A stretch of DNA of 64,000 nucleotides from Paenibacillus luteus (GTDB taxonomy: Bacteria; Bacillota; Bacilli; Paenibacillales; Paenibacillaceae), in the NCBI RefSeq assembly GCF_006542765.1, contig NZ_SKCD01000097.1, forward strand, positions 185,035-249,034. Reading direction: 5' to 3'. The translations under genes were made by a program, and so were the position numbers. The notes below the pieces were generated by a model. That model worked only from the letters and a program-made list of their open reading frames with translations, was not told where the DNA came from and did not search any database. The stretch's first letter is position 1, and every line of letters starts with the position of its first letter. Shown here in pieces: positions 35,522 to 43,059 of this stretch.

Positions 35522-35660
35522 AATAACCCCTCCAATGCTTTTCCATATAATTCATAAATTAGACGGAGCATACAGGTAAAATGTTGCAAAACAAGGTGAA
35601 ACGGCTTTCGCCGTGCTATGCAAGAGAATGGTGTCCGTTTCTCGTGGATAACGAAGACGG
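35522..35660 (-). other. Leader region of the SLH gene with competing hairpins
   Basis: Minus strand contains ACGGC-GAAA-GCCGT (35601-35614), a GNRA-tetraloop hairpin. Upstream GAAACGG can pair either with CCGTTTC, which is part of that hairpin's descending side, or leave GAGAA to pair with TTCTC. This mutually exclusive pairing could be regulatory. No known riboswitch was recognised. Confidence 0.3.
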
Positions 35661-35697
35661 GCTTTAACGTGTAAACCATAATAAGCCTTGTATAAAC

Positions 35698-35737
35698 AAA
35701 AAGACTGACTCCTACCATGCAGGAAATCAGTCTTTTA
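35698..35737 (-). terminator. Terminator of the glycosylation cassette
   Basis: AAAGACTGATTTCCT / AGGAGTCAGTCTTT stem and T-run on the minus strand, 13 bp after the stop of the GT-C gene. Confidence 0.85.
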
Positions 35738-35750
35738 TTCATTAGTAGGA

Positions 35751-37016
35751 CTAGCGCGCAGTTTTCCTTTGTGCGATAAAGGTCCCAATTTTTTGTAAAA
35801 TATAAATGCCAAGCCAAGAAGACAAAATAATGAACAATGGCATAACCGTGAAGTTATATCGATATTCCGGTACGAAGACGAGTCGGATCATCGTCATAAT
35901 AATAATAACTACGGCCAACATCGCTGCCGGATGTCGCCATCTCCACACAAGCGCAAGAAGCGGAATAATCGTGCTGTATATAATGAATACATGCAGGGAA
36001 GCCACTTTCGGATACGCATGATAAAGCGGTGAATGCCCAGAACCAAAGAACATATGGGTATATGTATATTTAAGCTTTCCTACCGTATACCACTTCACAT
36101 ATTTCCAAGTCTGCTGCGTAAAGCCAGCTTTTATGCGCGCCCAAGCATATTCATCCTGCGTCATTCCATTTTGCTCTACGATTTTATCCGTGTAATCCTT
36201 ATCCGGGTATGTACCTGCTTTGAATGGATTGGACTGAGATGCTGTCACAACAAATTCATTCAGCGATACGACATTCCGTATCCACCATGGAAGCATCGTA
36301 GCCGACAAACATAGGCCAGTAATGATGCCAAGAAGAGCTACTTTTTTGAAAATAGCCCATTTGGACGGACGAGACACCATTAAATCTGTTTTCGACCTAT
36401 ACCACTGTTGAAGTAAGAACACACCATAAAGCGGTACGAACAACGGTAAAAATTCAGCTCTGACCAAAACCGTAATGCCAAGCAATAATCCTGCGAGAGC
36501 AGCGTCACGCTTGCGCTGTGTCCGAAAAGCATAGAGCTGCATTGATAAGTAGCCCATTAGGAAAAATAAAGCCAACGTTTCGGTAAGAACTGCACCGTTC
36601 GCCCAAATAAATGGATGATAAATCGCTGATACAAACAGCGCCATGATGGCAACCCACTTGTTTCTTGTTGCTTGCAACGCAATCATGTAAATCAGCACTA
36701 ATGTGGCCAAGCTGACGAGAACCTGTACCCAGCGAATAAGCGGGAAAGGCTCTACGTTGATCTGATCAGCAACCACATACATCGCTGTCATAAATAAGGG
36801 ATAACCAGGCGTCACTCTAGCGTTAGAAACCTCTTCCTTATATGCGTAGATCCCTTTATCAAGCAATCGGTGTACCATTTCATCGTAATAGACCGTATCG
36901 TGTGACACCTTATGTGTAACTGAAGTCAGAAAGTCAGCTCTCAGCCAACCGGCAAGCAGAAAAATAAGGACGATCGCTATCGTCCAGGCTTTGTTTTTTC
37001 TAAGCCAATCCATCAC
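35751..37016 (-). CDS. GT-C fold membrane glycosyltransferase (GT39/ArnT-like)
   Basis: 421 residues, about ten transmembrane helices. The first periplasm-side loop has HDTVYYDEMVHRLLDKG, with the acidic catalytic region expected of PMT/ArnT-type enzymes, followed by RVTPGYPLFMTAMY. Such enzymes move a sugar from a polyprenyl-phosphate carrier to an acceptor on the outer face of the membrane. Last gene of a four-gene cassette (GT2, DUF2304, EmrE-like, GT-C). GTG 37016 or ATG 37013 is the start. Acceptor unknown. Confidence 0.83.
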   Translation of the reverse strand: MMDWLRKNKAWTIAIVLIFLLAGWLRADFLTSVTHKVSHDTVYYDEMVHRLLDKGIYAYKEEVSNARVTPGYPLFMTAMYVVADQINVEPFPLIRWVQVLVSLATLVLIYMIALQATRNKWVAIMALFVSAIYHPFIWANGAVLTETLALFFLMGYLSMQLYAFRTQRKRDAALAGLLLGITVLVRAEFLPLFVPLYGVFLLQQWYRSKTDLMVSRPSKWAIFKKVALLGIITGLCLSATMLPWWIRNVVSLNEFVVTASQSNPFKAGTYPDKDYTDKIVEQNGMTQDEYAWARIKAGFTQQTWKYVKWYTVGKLKYTYTHMFFGSGHSPLYHAYPKVASLHVFIIYSTIIPLLALVWRWRHPAAMLAVVIIIMTMIRLVFVPEYRYNFTVMPLFIILSSWLGIYILQKIGTFIAQRKTAR

Positions 37017-37048
37017 TTTTGATAATCCCCCTCGTTCCTAGCCTCCGC

Positions 37049-37393
37049 TTATTTCCATGCCAATACGATAACGCCAACTAAAATGATGGCAACCCCAACC
37101 CACCGTTGAAACGGAACCGATTCATGGAAAATAAATACGGCTGCTACCAAAGCAATTACATAAGCGAGGCTTTGCAGCGGATACGCTAGGCTTAGCGGCA
37201 GCTTCTTAAGCACATACAGCCACAATACCGTTGCAATACCGTACAGTACAAGGCCAGACCAGATATGCGGTGACCATAGCAATGTCATCCAAGAATCGCC
37301 TTTGGATGTATCAAGCTTGTTCATTCCTGTTTTCCAGAGCAGTTGTCCCGATACAAGCAGCAGAATATTAAAGAATAATACAATATACGCCAT
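37049..37393 (-). CDS. Small EamA/EmrE-like membrane protein, probable lipid-sugar flippase
   Basis: 114 residues, four transmembrane helices. SMR/EamA-half features include YPLQSLAYVIALVAAVFIFHESVPFQRWVGVAIILVG. Proteins of this size next to GT2 and GT-C genes (ArnE/ArnF-like) flip undecaprenyl-phosphate sugars. Its ATG overlaps the upstream stop as TAATG, so it is translationally coupled to the DUF2304 gene. Function inferred from context. Confidence 0.75.
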   Translation of the reverse strand: MAYIVLFFNILLLVSGQLLWKTGMNKLDTSKGDSWMTLLWSPHIWSGLVLYGIATVLWLYVLKKLPLSLAYPLQSLAYVIALVAAVFIFHESVPFQRWVGVAIILVGVIVLAWK

Positions 37394-37737
37394 TAGGAAT
37401 CCGACCTTTTACGTTCATGTAATTCGTGATGCAAAATGCCCAGCTCCTGAGTAAGACGAATGACCTTCTCCGACAGCTTGGAGACGATGACCGTAAGGTG
37501 CAAGATCAGCGCAATACAAAATAAAATACCGACTAAAAATAATAATGCCGGCGCATAATTGATTCCAATCGCATGAGCAAGCAAATCAATGATTTGAACG
37601 CGTACGGATAAAATCAACATAACAACACCAAATAACAGCCACAGCATCGAATACTGCTCTCGCAGCAATCTGCGGTTAATTAACATAATCAGCACAAACA
37701 AAAAACCTATACTTGTGATAATCCACAAGGCTTGCAT
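37393..37737 (-). CDS. DUF2304-family membrane protein
   Basis: 114 residues. Three transmembrane helices (about 3-21, 34-52 and 66-88) followed by a heptad-like helix (LSEKVIRLTQELGILHHELHE). DUF2304 proteins are regularly encoded beside polyprenyl-phosphate glycosyltransferases; their role is unknown. Start ATG behind AAGGAGGA. Confidence 0.8.
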   Translation of the reverse strand: MQALWIITSIGFLFVLIMLINRRLLREQYSMLWLLFGVVMLILSVRVQIIDLLAHAIGINYAPALLFLVGILFCIALILHLTVIVSKLSEKVIRLTQELGILHHELHERKRSDS

Positions 37738-37806
37738 GGTGTATCCTCCTTGTAGCTTTGCTATTCTATTCTAAAGCAAAACCCTCTTCGTAAGCATCGA
37801 TAACGG

Positions 37807-38577
37807 TTATGACTGAATTTCAACAGGCTTCGTTGTCTTCATGCTGCGGATAAACAGCGCCAGCGTTACCTTAATCATGTAATACACCGATCGCATTGCA
37901 TTTATTGACGATTTGCCGCCTGTACGAGCGTCCATAACGACAGCAACCTCGCTCGTGCGCAATCCGCTGCGATGGATAAGCACAATAGAATCCACTTCTG
38001 GATAGTCAGTGGCGTAGTCGCTTTGGAATACGGCAATCGCACGCTTGTTGGCCGCACGGAAGCCCGATGTTACATCCAGAACACGTTTGCGCGTCATTGC
38101 ACTGACGATAGTGGACAAAATTTTAATTCCTGCTCTACGGGAGGCAGAAGAAAGAAACCCCGTTTGCTCAATAAAGCGTGAACCAATCGCCAAATCAGCT
38201 TGGCCGCTAAGAACAGGATCAAGAATAAGATGAAGCTGCTCCGCTTTATGCTGTCCGTCACCGTCCACCTGAACAGCAACATCATAGCCATAGCGATAAG
38301 CATAGCGATATCCGGTCTGCATAGCGCCTCCAATACCCAAATTAGTTGGAAGTGTAACAACAGCAGCACCATTCGCTTCAGCCACTTCTCGGGTACGGTC
38401 CTTCGAGCCGTCATTAATGACCAAGATGTGAGCGGACGGGCAGTGCGTCTTCACATCATTGATCACATGGCTTATGCTGTGCTCTTCGTTATAAGCCGGG
38501 ATAATAATCAATATTTTGGAAGACGTCAAACCTTGTCGCAGAGACTCTCCGGTTATCTTGCTGTCCTTTTTCGTCAT
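37807..38577 (-). CDS. Family 2 glycosyltransferase (polyprenyl-phosphate sugar synthase type)
   Basis: 256 residues from ATG 38577; a longer frame lacks a suitable ribosome site. GT-A fold with ILIIIPAYNEEHSISHVI, VINDGSKDRT, the DXD-like VQVDGDGQH, and GSRFIEQTGF, as in dolichol-phosphate mannose synthase-like enzymes. No C-terminal transmembrane helices, unlike CsbB/GtrB. Probably charges undecaprenyl phosphate with a sugar from a nucleotide donor on the cytoplasmic side. First gene of the glycosylation cassette. Confidence 0.88.
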   Translation of the reverse strand: MTKKDSKITGESLRQGLTSSKILIIIPAYNEEHSISHVINDVKTHCPSAHILVINDGSKDRTREVAEANGAAVVTLPTNLGIGGAMQTGYRYAYRYGYDVAVQVDGDGQHKAEQLHLILDPVLSGQADLAIGSRFIEQTGFLSSASRRAGIKILSTIVSAMTRKRVLDVTSGFRAANKRAIAVFQSDYATDYPEVDSIVLIHRSGLRTSEVAVVMDARTGGKSSINAMRSVYYMIKVTLALFIRSMKTTKPVEIQS

Positions 38578-38782
38578 GACTGCGTTCACTCCACCATCAC
38601 TCCATAAATCATAGTTTAGGCACGCCGATGCGCACAATTATATCAATTCTACTAGATAACTCTATTAGAAAGCAACAGAAACGATTGTGAATTTGTGTAA
38701 AAACTGTAGAAAAATCGCGGTCGACATAACCATATGTTACCTAATATAGCAAAAAAATTATAGAATATGAGAGGATAACATG

Positions 38783-38832
38783 AAAAAAAATACCGCCTGG
38801 TGATCAGATCAAACTGATACCAGACGATATTT
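38783..38832 (-). terminator. Terminator after trxA
   Basis: Stem of about 19 bp (38788-38807 with 38814-38832, few mismatches) followed on the minus strand by TTTTTTTCA. Confidence 0.82.
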
Positions 38833-38859
38833 AGACGAAGGCTCGCTTCGAAAAGTTGC

Positions 38860-39171
38860 TTACATTTGACCGGAGATTTTTGCTTTCAATGCGTCTTTGC
38901 TTTGTACGCCAACCATTTTGTCAACGGGTTGACCGTCTTTGAACAAAATAAGCGTTGGGATACTCATTACGCCGAATTGGGAAGCAAGCTCAGGCTGCTC
39001 ATCCACGTTGATTTTTGCAATTACAGCTTGGCCTTCCAATTCTGTGGAAAGCTCCTCAACGATCGGAAGCTGCATTTTGCAAGGTCCGCACCATGGTGCC
39101 CAGAAATCTACAAGTGAAACGCCGCTTTGAATGCTCTCGGTAAAGTTCTCTTTTGTCAATGCTACTGCCAT
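38860..39171 (-). CDS. trxA: Thioredoxin
   Basis: 103 residues from ATG 39171 behind GAGAGGA. Canonical active site WAPWCGPCKM near residue 28, and the cis-proline loop VMSIPTLILFKDG. Reduces protein disulfides in the cytoplasm. It lies 75 bp downstream of the Rrf2 regulator gene in the same direction and may be co-transcribed with it. Whether it is the main thioredoxin cannot be told here. Confidence 0.94.
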   Translation of the reverse strand: MAVALTKENFTESIQSGVSLVDFWAPWCGPCKMQLPIVEELSTELEGQAVIAKINVDEQPELASQFGVMSIPTLILFKDGQPVDKMVGVQSKDALKAKISGQM

Positions 39172-39246
39172 GTCAATCATCCTCTCCAAACAATGTGTGT
39201 ATGATTAAGGGAATACCCGTCTCACCGTTTATTGAAACATCATCTG

Positions 39247-39666
39247 CTAACCACAGGCATGAATCTTCTTTAGCACATCCTGAATCGTTATCGCGCTAAA
39301 ATGGCTTTCCAGCTGCTTCTCCGCCGTGCAAAAAATACCGAACATCACTTCGTTCATATTCGATCCAACGACACAATCCATCTCTGGATTGCCTGAGCAC
39401 CAGCTCGGAATGAGCGATCCTTGTGCCATGACGCGATAAATATCCGCTAAAGTAACGACGCTTGGATCAATCGTCAGCCTGTAGCCACCGCCTGAGCCTT
39501 CGCGTGTATCCACATAGCCATTGCGGCGCAAACCACTCATCACCTTCCGAACGCGTGCAGAGTGTGTGCCCACATTCTCGGCAATCATATCGCTGCTCGC
39601 CATTCTCTCCGGCAAATAAGCCAAGTAAACGAGACTGTGTACGGCAATCGTAAATTCGCTGTTCAC
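39247..39666 (-). CDS. Rrf2-family transcriptional regulator
   Basis: 139 residues with a GTG start nine bases after GGGAGG. Winged-helix domain: FTIAVHSLVYLAYLPE, SSDMIAENVGTHSARVRKVM, then the wing REGSGGGYRLT. Cysteines 90, 98, 113 and 138 lie in the effector part; the spacing differs from the three-Cys cluster of IscR, so it could be an iron-sulfur or a thiol-switch sensor. Its promoter carries a 7-bp dyad over the -10 box, pointing to autorepression. Directly upstream of trxA. Confidence 0.9.
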   Translation of the reverse strand: MNSEFTIAVHSLVYLAYLPERMASSDMIAENVGTHSARVRKVMSGLRRNGYVDTREGSGGGYRLTIDPSVVTLADIYRVMAQGSLIPSWCSGNPEMDCVVGSNMNEVMFGIFCTAEKQLESHFSAITIQDVLKKIHACG

Positions 39667-39689
39667 TGTTACGGGCCTCCCTGCTTTGT

Positions 39690-39724
39690 ACTGTAATTTT
39701 ATCAGTTACAGTTACATTTGTCAA
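39690..39724 (-). promoter_or_regulatory. Sigma-A promoter of the Rrf2 gene with overlapping operator
   Basis: Minus strand TTGACA (39719-39724), spacer 17, TAAAAT (39696-39701). The dyad ACTGTAA-N9-TTACAGT (39690-39712) covers the -10 and part of the spacer; an additional GTAAC repeat lies toward the -35. Confidence 0.75.
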
Positions 39725-39905
39725 TAGTCAGGACGCCTGTTTCCTTCATTAGCATACGACAGTGTATATTGAGATATTCTCTATCAGATTTTGGATGCTG
39801 CTCGTAAAGTTTTTTTTCACGGGTTGGCATGATTGGTTGCTTTGCCTGAATAAATATGAATTGTGCTTCTTCATTCGGTTTTTCATCCCTAACCGTGAAG
39901 CACAT
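39702..39905 (-). CDS. Possible small protein upstream of the Rrf2 gene (uncertain)
   Basis: 67-residue frame from ATG 39905, preceded by AGGAAG at short spacing. Composition is balanced and hydrophilic (CFTVRDEKPNEEAQFIFIQ, REKKLYEQHPKSDREYL), but its end (CNCN) is made by the repeated operator of the Rrf2 promoter. It may be a chance frame or a remnant. No family recognised. Confidence 0.25.
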   Translation of the reverse strand: MCFTVRDEKPNEEAQFIFIQAKQPIMPTREKKLYEQHPKSDREYLNIHCRMLMKETGVLTIDKCNCN

Positions 39906-39917
39906 GCTTCCTAAACT

Positions 39918-39936
39918 AGTTTTACTTTGTAAAACT
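39918..39936. promoter_or_regulatory. Dyad AGTTTTAC-TTT-GTAAAACT just before the ribosome site of the 69-residue gene
   Basis: Perfect 8-bp arms with a 3-base centre, two bases upstream of AAGGAGG. Could be an operator or an RNA hairpin next to the ribosome site. Confidence 0.45.
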
Positions 39937-39954
39937 TTAAGGAGGTGACGCATA

Positions 39955-40164
39955 ATGGCATTATTTTGGAGTCGTTGGATACCCGTTCGTACGGAGGGGG
40001 GATCAAGATCGGAGTTGATTGACCGATTGCAGGCCCACTTCAAAGCAAATGGCTTGAAATCCAAAATTACCATTGAAGGCAATTCCTTGAGACGGATTCA
40101 TGTGCTTAAAAAGGACGCCGACCTTGCCAAGGGGCTGCTTGAAGCCTTTGACGAGGAGCATTAA
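39955..40164 (+). CDS. Small protein of unknown function (69 residues)
   Basis: ATG 39955 follows a very strong AAGGAGGTGA at good spacing, which supports translation. Sequence is a compact alpha/beta type: MALFWSRWIPVRTEGG, then RSELIDRLQAHFKANGLK, an Ile/Thr strand, and KKDADLAKGLLEAF. It resembles small ferredoxin-like-fold proteins such as DUF2007, but no secure family match can be claimed. Divergent from the Rrf2 gene; a strong hairpin follows. Confidence 0.65.
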   Translation: MALFWSRWIPVRTEGGSRSELIDRLQAHFKANGLKSKITIEGNSLRRIHVLKKDADLAKGLLEAFDEEH

Positions 40165-40206
40165 ACGGATGGCGGTACAGCTTGCTGCGAAGCTATGTTG
40201 TGCCAG

Positions 40207-40235
40207 GCAGCGGCTGCCCTCAGGGCAGCCGCTGC
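40207..40235. terminator. Strong GC hairpin between convergent genes
   Basis: Perfect GCAGCGGCTGCCC-TCA-GGGCAGCCGCTGC hairpin between the 69-residue gene and the kinase-like gene. No T-run follows, so terminator function is likely but not certain. Confidence 0.55.
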
Positions 40236-40248
40236 AAAGCTTTATGAT

Positions 40249-40926
40249 TTAGGACGAGCGTCCTGTTACCGAAGAGCTTCTCATCCAGCGATAACCCTTG
40301 CGGACACCATTCAGTACCCATTCGGGAACCGGTTTTGGTCTTTTGGACAAAAACGGCATATATATGCGGTTGTATGCCTTTTTCAAGTCATCCCACATTT
40401 GGCAGGGCTCTTCCTTTAGAAAGTCAGAGATATCGAGCACGATACCGCGCCCGTCCTTTACCATCACATTTTTCCCGTGTACATCATGGGGATGCAGCCC
40501 TCTTGCGCGAGCATAGTCCAGTGCCTGATCAATATCCTCAATCGCTTTTTTCGGGATGGCGACGCCATCAATAATGCATTGATACAGCGTCTTGCCTTGC
40601 AATCTTTTTAAGATTAAATAATAATGCCCTTTATACTCTCCTGCATGGTAACACCTGGAGTATGCCGGATGATCACCAATTCGCTGGTAAACTTCGCATT
40701 CACTCTCCCAGCCTTCCCGGCCAGGCGCATATACTTTCACGGCAATCTCGGGATATTCGCCATGCATAAATACTCCCGCATAATTGCCAGCTCCGAGCAG
40801 TTTCCAGCCTCTCGGCACCACATCCACGCGAATGGGATTTGTGGGGTCCACGCTGTTAAGTTCAAGATCTGAGAGCAGCGTCTGTTCCATCAGCGCTTTA
40901 TACGTCTCCAGCTGTTTATCTTCCAT
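40249..40926 (-). CDS. Protein-kinase-like protein (YrzF-like)
   Basis: 225 residues, a compact eukaryotic-type kinase fold. Gly-rich loop LLGAGNYAGVFMHG, ATP-binding lysine in IAVKVYAPG, the catalytic loop HPHDVHGKNVMV in place of HRDxxxxN, and LDISDF in place of DFG. The Asp and Asn needed for catalysis are therefore present. Similar short kinase-like proteins occur in bacilli (YrzF type); substrates unknown. Single gene, start ATG behind GAGGAG. Confidence 0.82.
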   Translation of the reverse strand: MEDKQLETYKALMEQTLLSDLELNSVDPTNPIRVDVVPRGWKLLGAGNYAGVFMHGEYPEIAVKVYAPGREGWESECEVYQRIGDHPAYSRCYHAGEYKGHYYLILKRLQGKTLYQCIIDGVAIPKKAIEDIDQALDYARARGLHPHDVHGKNVMVKDGRGIVLDISDFLKEEPCQMWDDLKKAYNRIYMPFLSKRPKPVPEWVLNGVRKGYRWMRSSSVTGRSS

Positions 40927-41058
40927 CCTGTACAGCTCCTCTTCCTTGCCTATCCTATACCCATAATCTCCTCCATTGTAAGACCATAAGCCATAAAAAT
41001 AAAGACCATGATCAAAAGCAATTACAGCTCTTAATCATAGTCTATATGATTCGTAACG

Positions 41059-41382
41059 TTAGTGGCCTCCGCTTACGACCTTCAGTCCAATAACTCCGGC
41101 AATAATCATAGACAAGAACAACATTTTGCGCCAATCCCTGGATTCTCCGAAAATGAACATTCCGAGGACTACGCTGCCAATCGAGCCTATGCCCGTCCAA
41201 ATGCCGTAAGCCGTGCTGATCGGTATGGTCTGAAGTGCTTTAGATAAGAAGAAGAAGCTTACAAAACCTGCTGCAATAGCGCCAACCGTTCCCTTCCAGC
41301 GCTTAAAACCGTCGGAGAGCTTCATGAACGTAACTCCACCGACCTCGCCCAAGCCGGAAATAATTAAAAACACCCAAGCCAT
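41059..41382 (-). CDS. Small multidrug resistance (SMR) transporter, second subunit
   Basis: 107 residues, four transmembrane helices. SMR features: VFLIISGLGEVGGVTFMKLSDGF with the essential membrane Glu at about residue 13, then ALQTIPISTAYGIWTGIGSIGSV. It directly follows a second SMR gene (1-bp gap), so the two likely form a heteromeric pump such as YkkCD or EbrAB. Substrate: cationic drugs, or guanidinium compounds in the YkkCD branch; not decided from sequence alone. Confidence 0.92.
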   Translation of the reverse strand: MAWVFLIISGLGEVGGVTFMKLSDGFKRWKGTVGAIAAGFVSFFFLSKALQTIPISTAYGIWTGIGSIGSVVLGMFIFGESRDWRKMLFLSMIIAGVIGLKVVSGGH

Positions 41383-41383
41383 A

Positions 41384-41815
41384 TCAAGTACCTACCTTTT
41401 CACGTTCTTTGTTGTCAGTGCTTATCGTATTCTTGAAGGACGGCTCCTGATCCAGAGCCGCCTCTGCTGCTGGGTTGCCTTTCTCCGGTAAAGGCTTCTC
41501 CTTGGAAACGAGCTTCAGCCCAACTATACCGCCAACCAGCAGCGCGATAAAAAACAAGCGCCAGAAATCCGCAGGCTCATTCAGCACCAGAATGCCAGCG
41601 ATGACAGTCCCTACTGTACCGATCCCCGTAAACATGGCATACGCAACGCCAATTTCAATCGTACGCATCGCACGAGCAAACAACGTAAAACTTGCAGCCA
41701 ACAGAACAACGGTAATAATACTCGGAACAAGCTGCGTAAACCCTTCCGAGTATTTCAGTCCAAATGTCCAGCCTACCTCCAAAAAACCTGCCAATAACAA
41801 AAACACCCACTGCAT
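41384..41815 (-). CDS. Small multidrug resistance (SMR) transporter, first subunit, with long C-terminal tail
   Basis: 143 residues. The four-helix SMR core (LLLAGFLEVGWTFGLKYSEG, with Glu13; TIEIGVAYAMFTGIGTVGTV) is followed by an unusual ~40-residue polar cytoplasmic tail (about residues 105-143). Paired subunits of SMR heterodimers often differ in this way. In an operon with the TetR gene, 6 bp after it. Confidence 0.92.
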   Translation of the reverse strand: MQWVFLLLAGFLEVGWTFGLKYSEGFTQLVPSIITVVLLAASFTLFARAMRTIEIGVAYAMFTGIGTVGTVIAGILVLNEPADFWRLFFIALLVGGIVGLKLVSKEKPLPEKGNPAAEAALDQEPSFKNTISTDNKEREKVGT

Positions 41816-41821
41816 ATTCGT

Positions 41822-42427
41822 TCAATCCTCTCTCGCTGTCATCGTCCATAGCTGCCATAATGATTCCCACACCATTTGCTTCCTTTTGTCAAACAGCTTT
41901 TCTTCATACAACTGGTTTTCTACGAGCATGCCGTCTACACATACATAAAAGGCAGCAATCAGCCGTTCTTCGTCCAAGGCATTGAACAATCCGGCCGAGG
42001 CCCCTTTGCGCAGCACAGCAGCAATGCCCTCCGTCAACTCATTTTCGTACCGCAGAAAATCCTGTCTCAGTTGATCACGCAGATGCCTCGGAGGAACAAG
42101 AATGGTCCGCTTCAGAAAAGCCTGACCGGTAGTCATATGGCCTAAGTCAGTAAAAAAACCGAACAACAAGCGCACCTGCTGCTTAATCGATTCCCGCTCC
42201 ATGCTTTGAAGCAGTTCCATGAATTGCTTCCGTTCCTCCGCAATCACTTGATAGATGAGCTGAAGGAACAGCTGCTCCTTGGATTTATAATGCGCATATA
42301 TGGAAGGCGTCTTGATACCGACCGCTTTAGCAATTTCTGACAAGGAAGCTCCTTCGTATCCCGACTCTGTGAACATCATTAGCGCTGCCAGTTTAATTTT
42401 CTCTGATGTCGAAGGTTCCGTCCCCAT
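41822..42427 (-). CDS. TetR-family transcriptional regulator of the SMR pump
   Basis: 201 residues. N-terminal HTH: KIKLAALMMFTESGYEGASL, SEIAKAVGIKTPSIYAHYKSKEQLF. The C-terminal ligand domain is divergent as usual. First gene of the TetR-SMR-SMR operon. A dyad CTAACG-AA-CGTTAG covers the transcription start, so the protein probably represses its own operon and is released by a pump substrate. Confidence 0.93.
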   Translation of the reverse strand: MGTEPSTSEKIKLAALMMFTESGYEGASLSEIAKAVGIKTPSIYAHYKSKEQLFLQLIYQVIAEERKQFMELLQSMERESIKQQVRLLFGFFTDLGHMTTGQAFLKRTILVPPRHLRDQLRQDFLRYENELTEGIAAVLRKGASAGLFNALDEERLIAAFYVCVDGMLVENQLYEEKLFDKRKQMVWESLWQLWTMTARED

Positions 42428-42464
42428 CCCTGATCGCTCCTGCCATGTCGCCCGTTCCCTTGCC

Positions 42465-42516
42465 TAACGAACGTTAGTTTCATCAAATTGTAAGACGAAA
42501 GCAGTAAAAAGTCAAG
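42465..42516 (-). promoter_or_regulatory. Promoter and TetR-type operator of the SMR operon
   Basis: Minus strand TTGACT (42511-42516), spacer 17, TACAAT (42488-42493). The dyad CTAACG-AA-CGTTAG at 42465-42478 begins just downstream of the -10 and overlaps the predicted start point. Confidence 0.78.
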
Positions 42517-42562
42517 ATGCCTTACACAAATGATTTTCGACGTTCTTAGGCCGTTTATTGAA

Positions 42563-42615
42563 CAAAAAAAGCCATGCATGTCCCTTTTTTCTAGCAAAGG
42601 AGTACATGAATGGCT
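42563..42615 (-). terminator. Terminator of the hisC-membrane protein unit
   Basis: AGCCATTCATGT...ACATGCATGGCT stem continued by CCTTTG/AAAAGGG pairing, followed by TTTTTTTG on the minus strand. Confidence 0.82.
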
Positions 42616-42629
42616 ATAGCTTATCGCTT

Positions 42630-43058
42630 TTAATTTCGCTTGTATTTGTCCCACAACATCCAGCAAGCATTCACAATCATGCCCAGACCAAGGCCAAGGA
42701 CCATAACGAGAACATTTAAGATCAGAAAATAGACGAGCAGCAGCCCAAAATCCGTTTGGTTATCCGATAGTGGCAGCACTTGGCTGAGCACAAAAGCAAA
42801 AATAACGCTAAACGGAATCCAGAACAAGAAAACAAAAGCCGGGAAGTACCAATGGCGATTTCTGAAAAGCTTCACAATCGGCGCAGCGAAAGCAAGGATC
42901 ATGATGATGCAGATCAGATAGCTTTGCTTAATGATGCCACTGTTAAAGTAAGCAGCATACAAAAACACGTTGCATGCCACCGCATAAATGATGCTCAATA
43001 CCAGCACAGAGCGCATCGACCGCTTGAAAAGCACCTGTTCCTTTGGGATCTCTTCCAT
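42630..43058 (-). CDS. Membrane protein of unknown function, four helices
   Basis: 142 residues. Hydrophobic segments at about 15-35, 42-60, 70-92 and 102-128. No family motif recognised. Starts 1 bp after the hisC stop, so it is translated from the hisC transcript; the ribosome site lies in the end of hisC. No link to histidine synthesis is evident. Confidence 0.75.
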   Translation of the reverse strand: MEEIPKEQVLFKRSMRSVLVLSIIYAVACNVFLYAAYFNSGIIKQSYLICIIMILAFAAPIVKLFRNRHWYFPAFVFLFWIPFSVIFAFVLSQVLPLSDNQTDFGLLLVYFLILNVLVMVLGLGLGMIVNACWMLWDKYKRN

Positions 43059-43059
43059 T

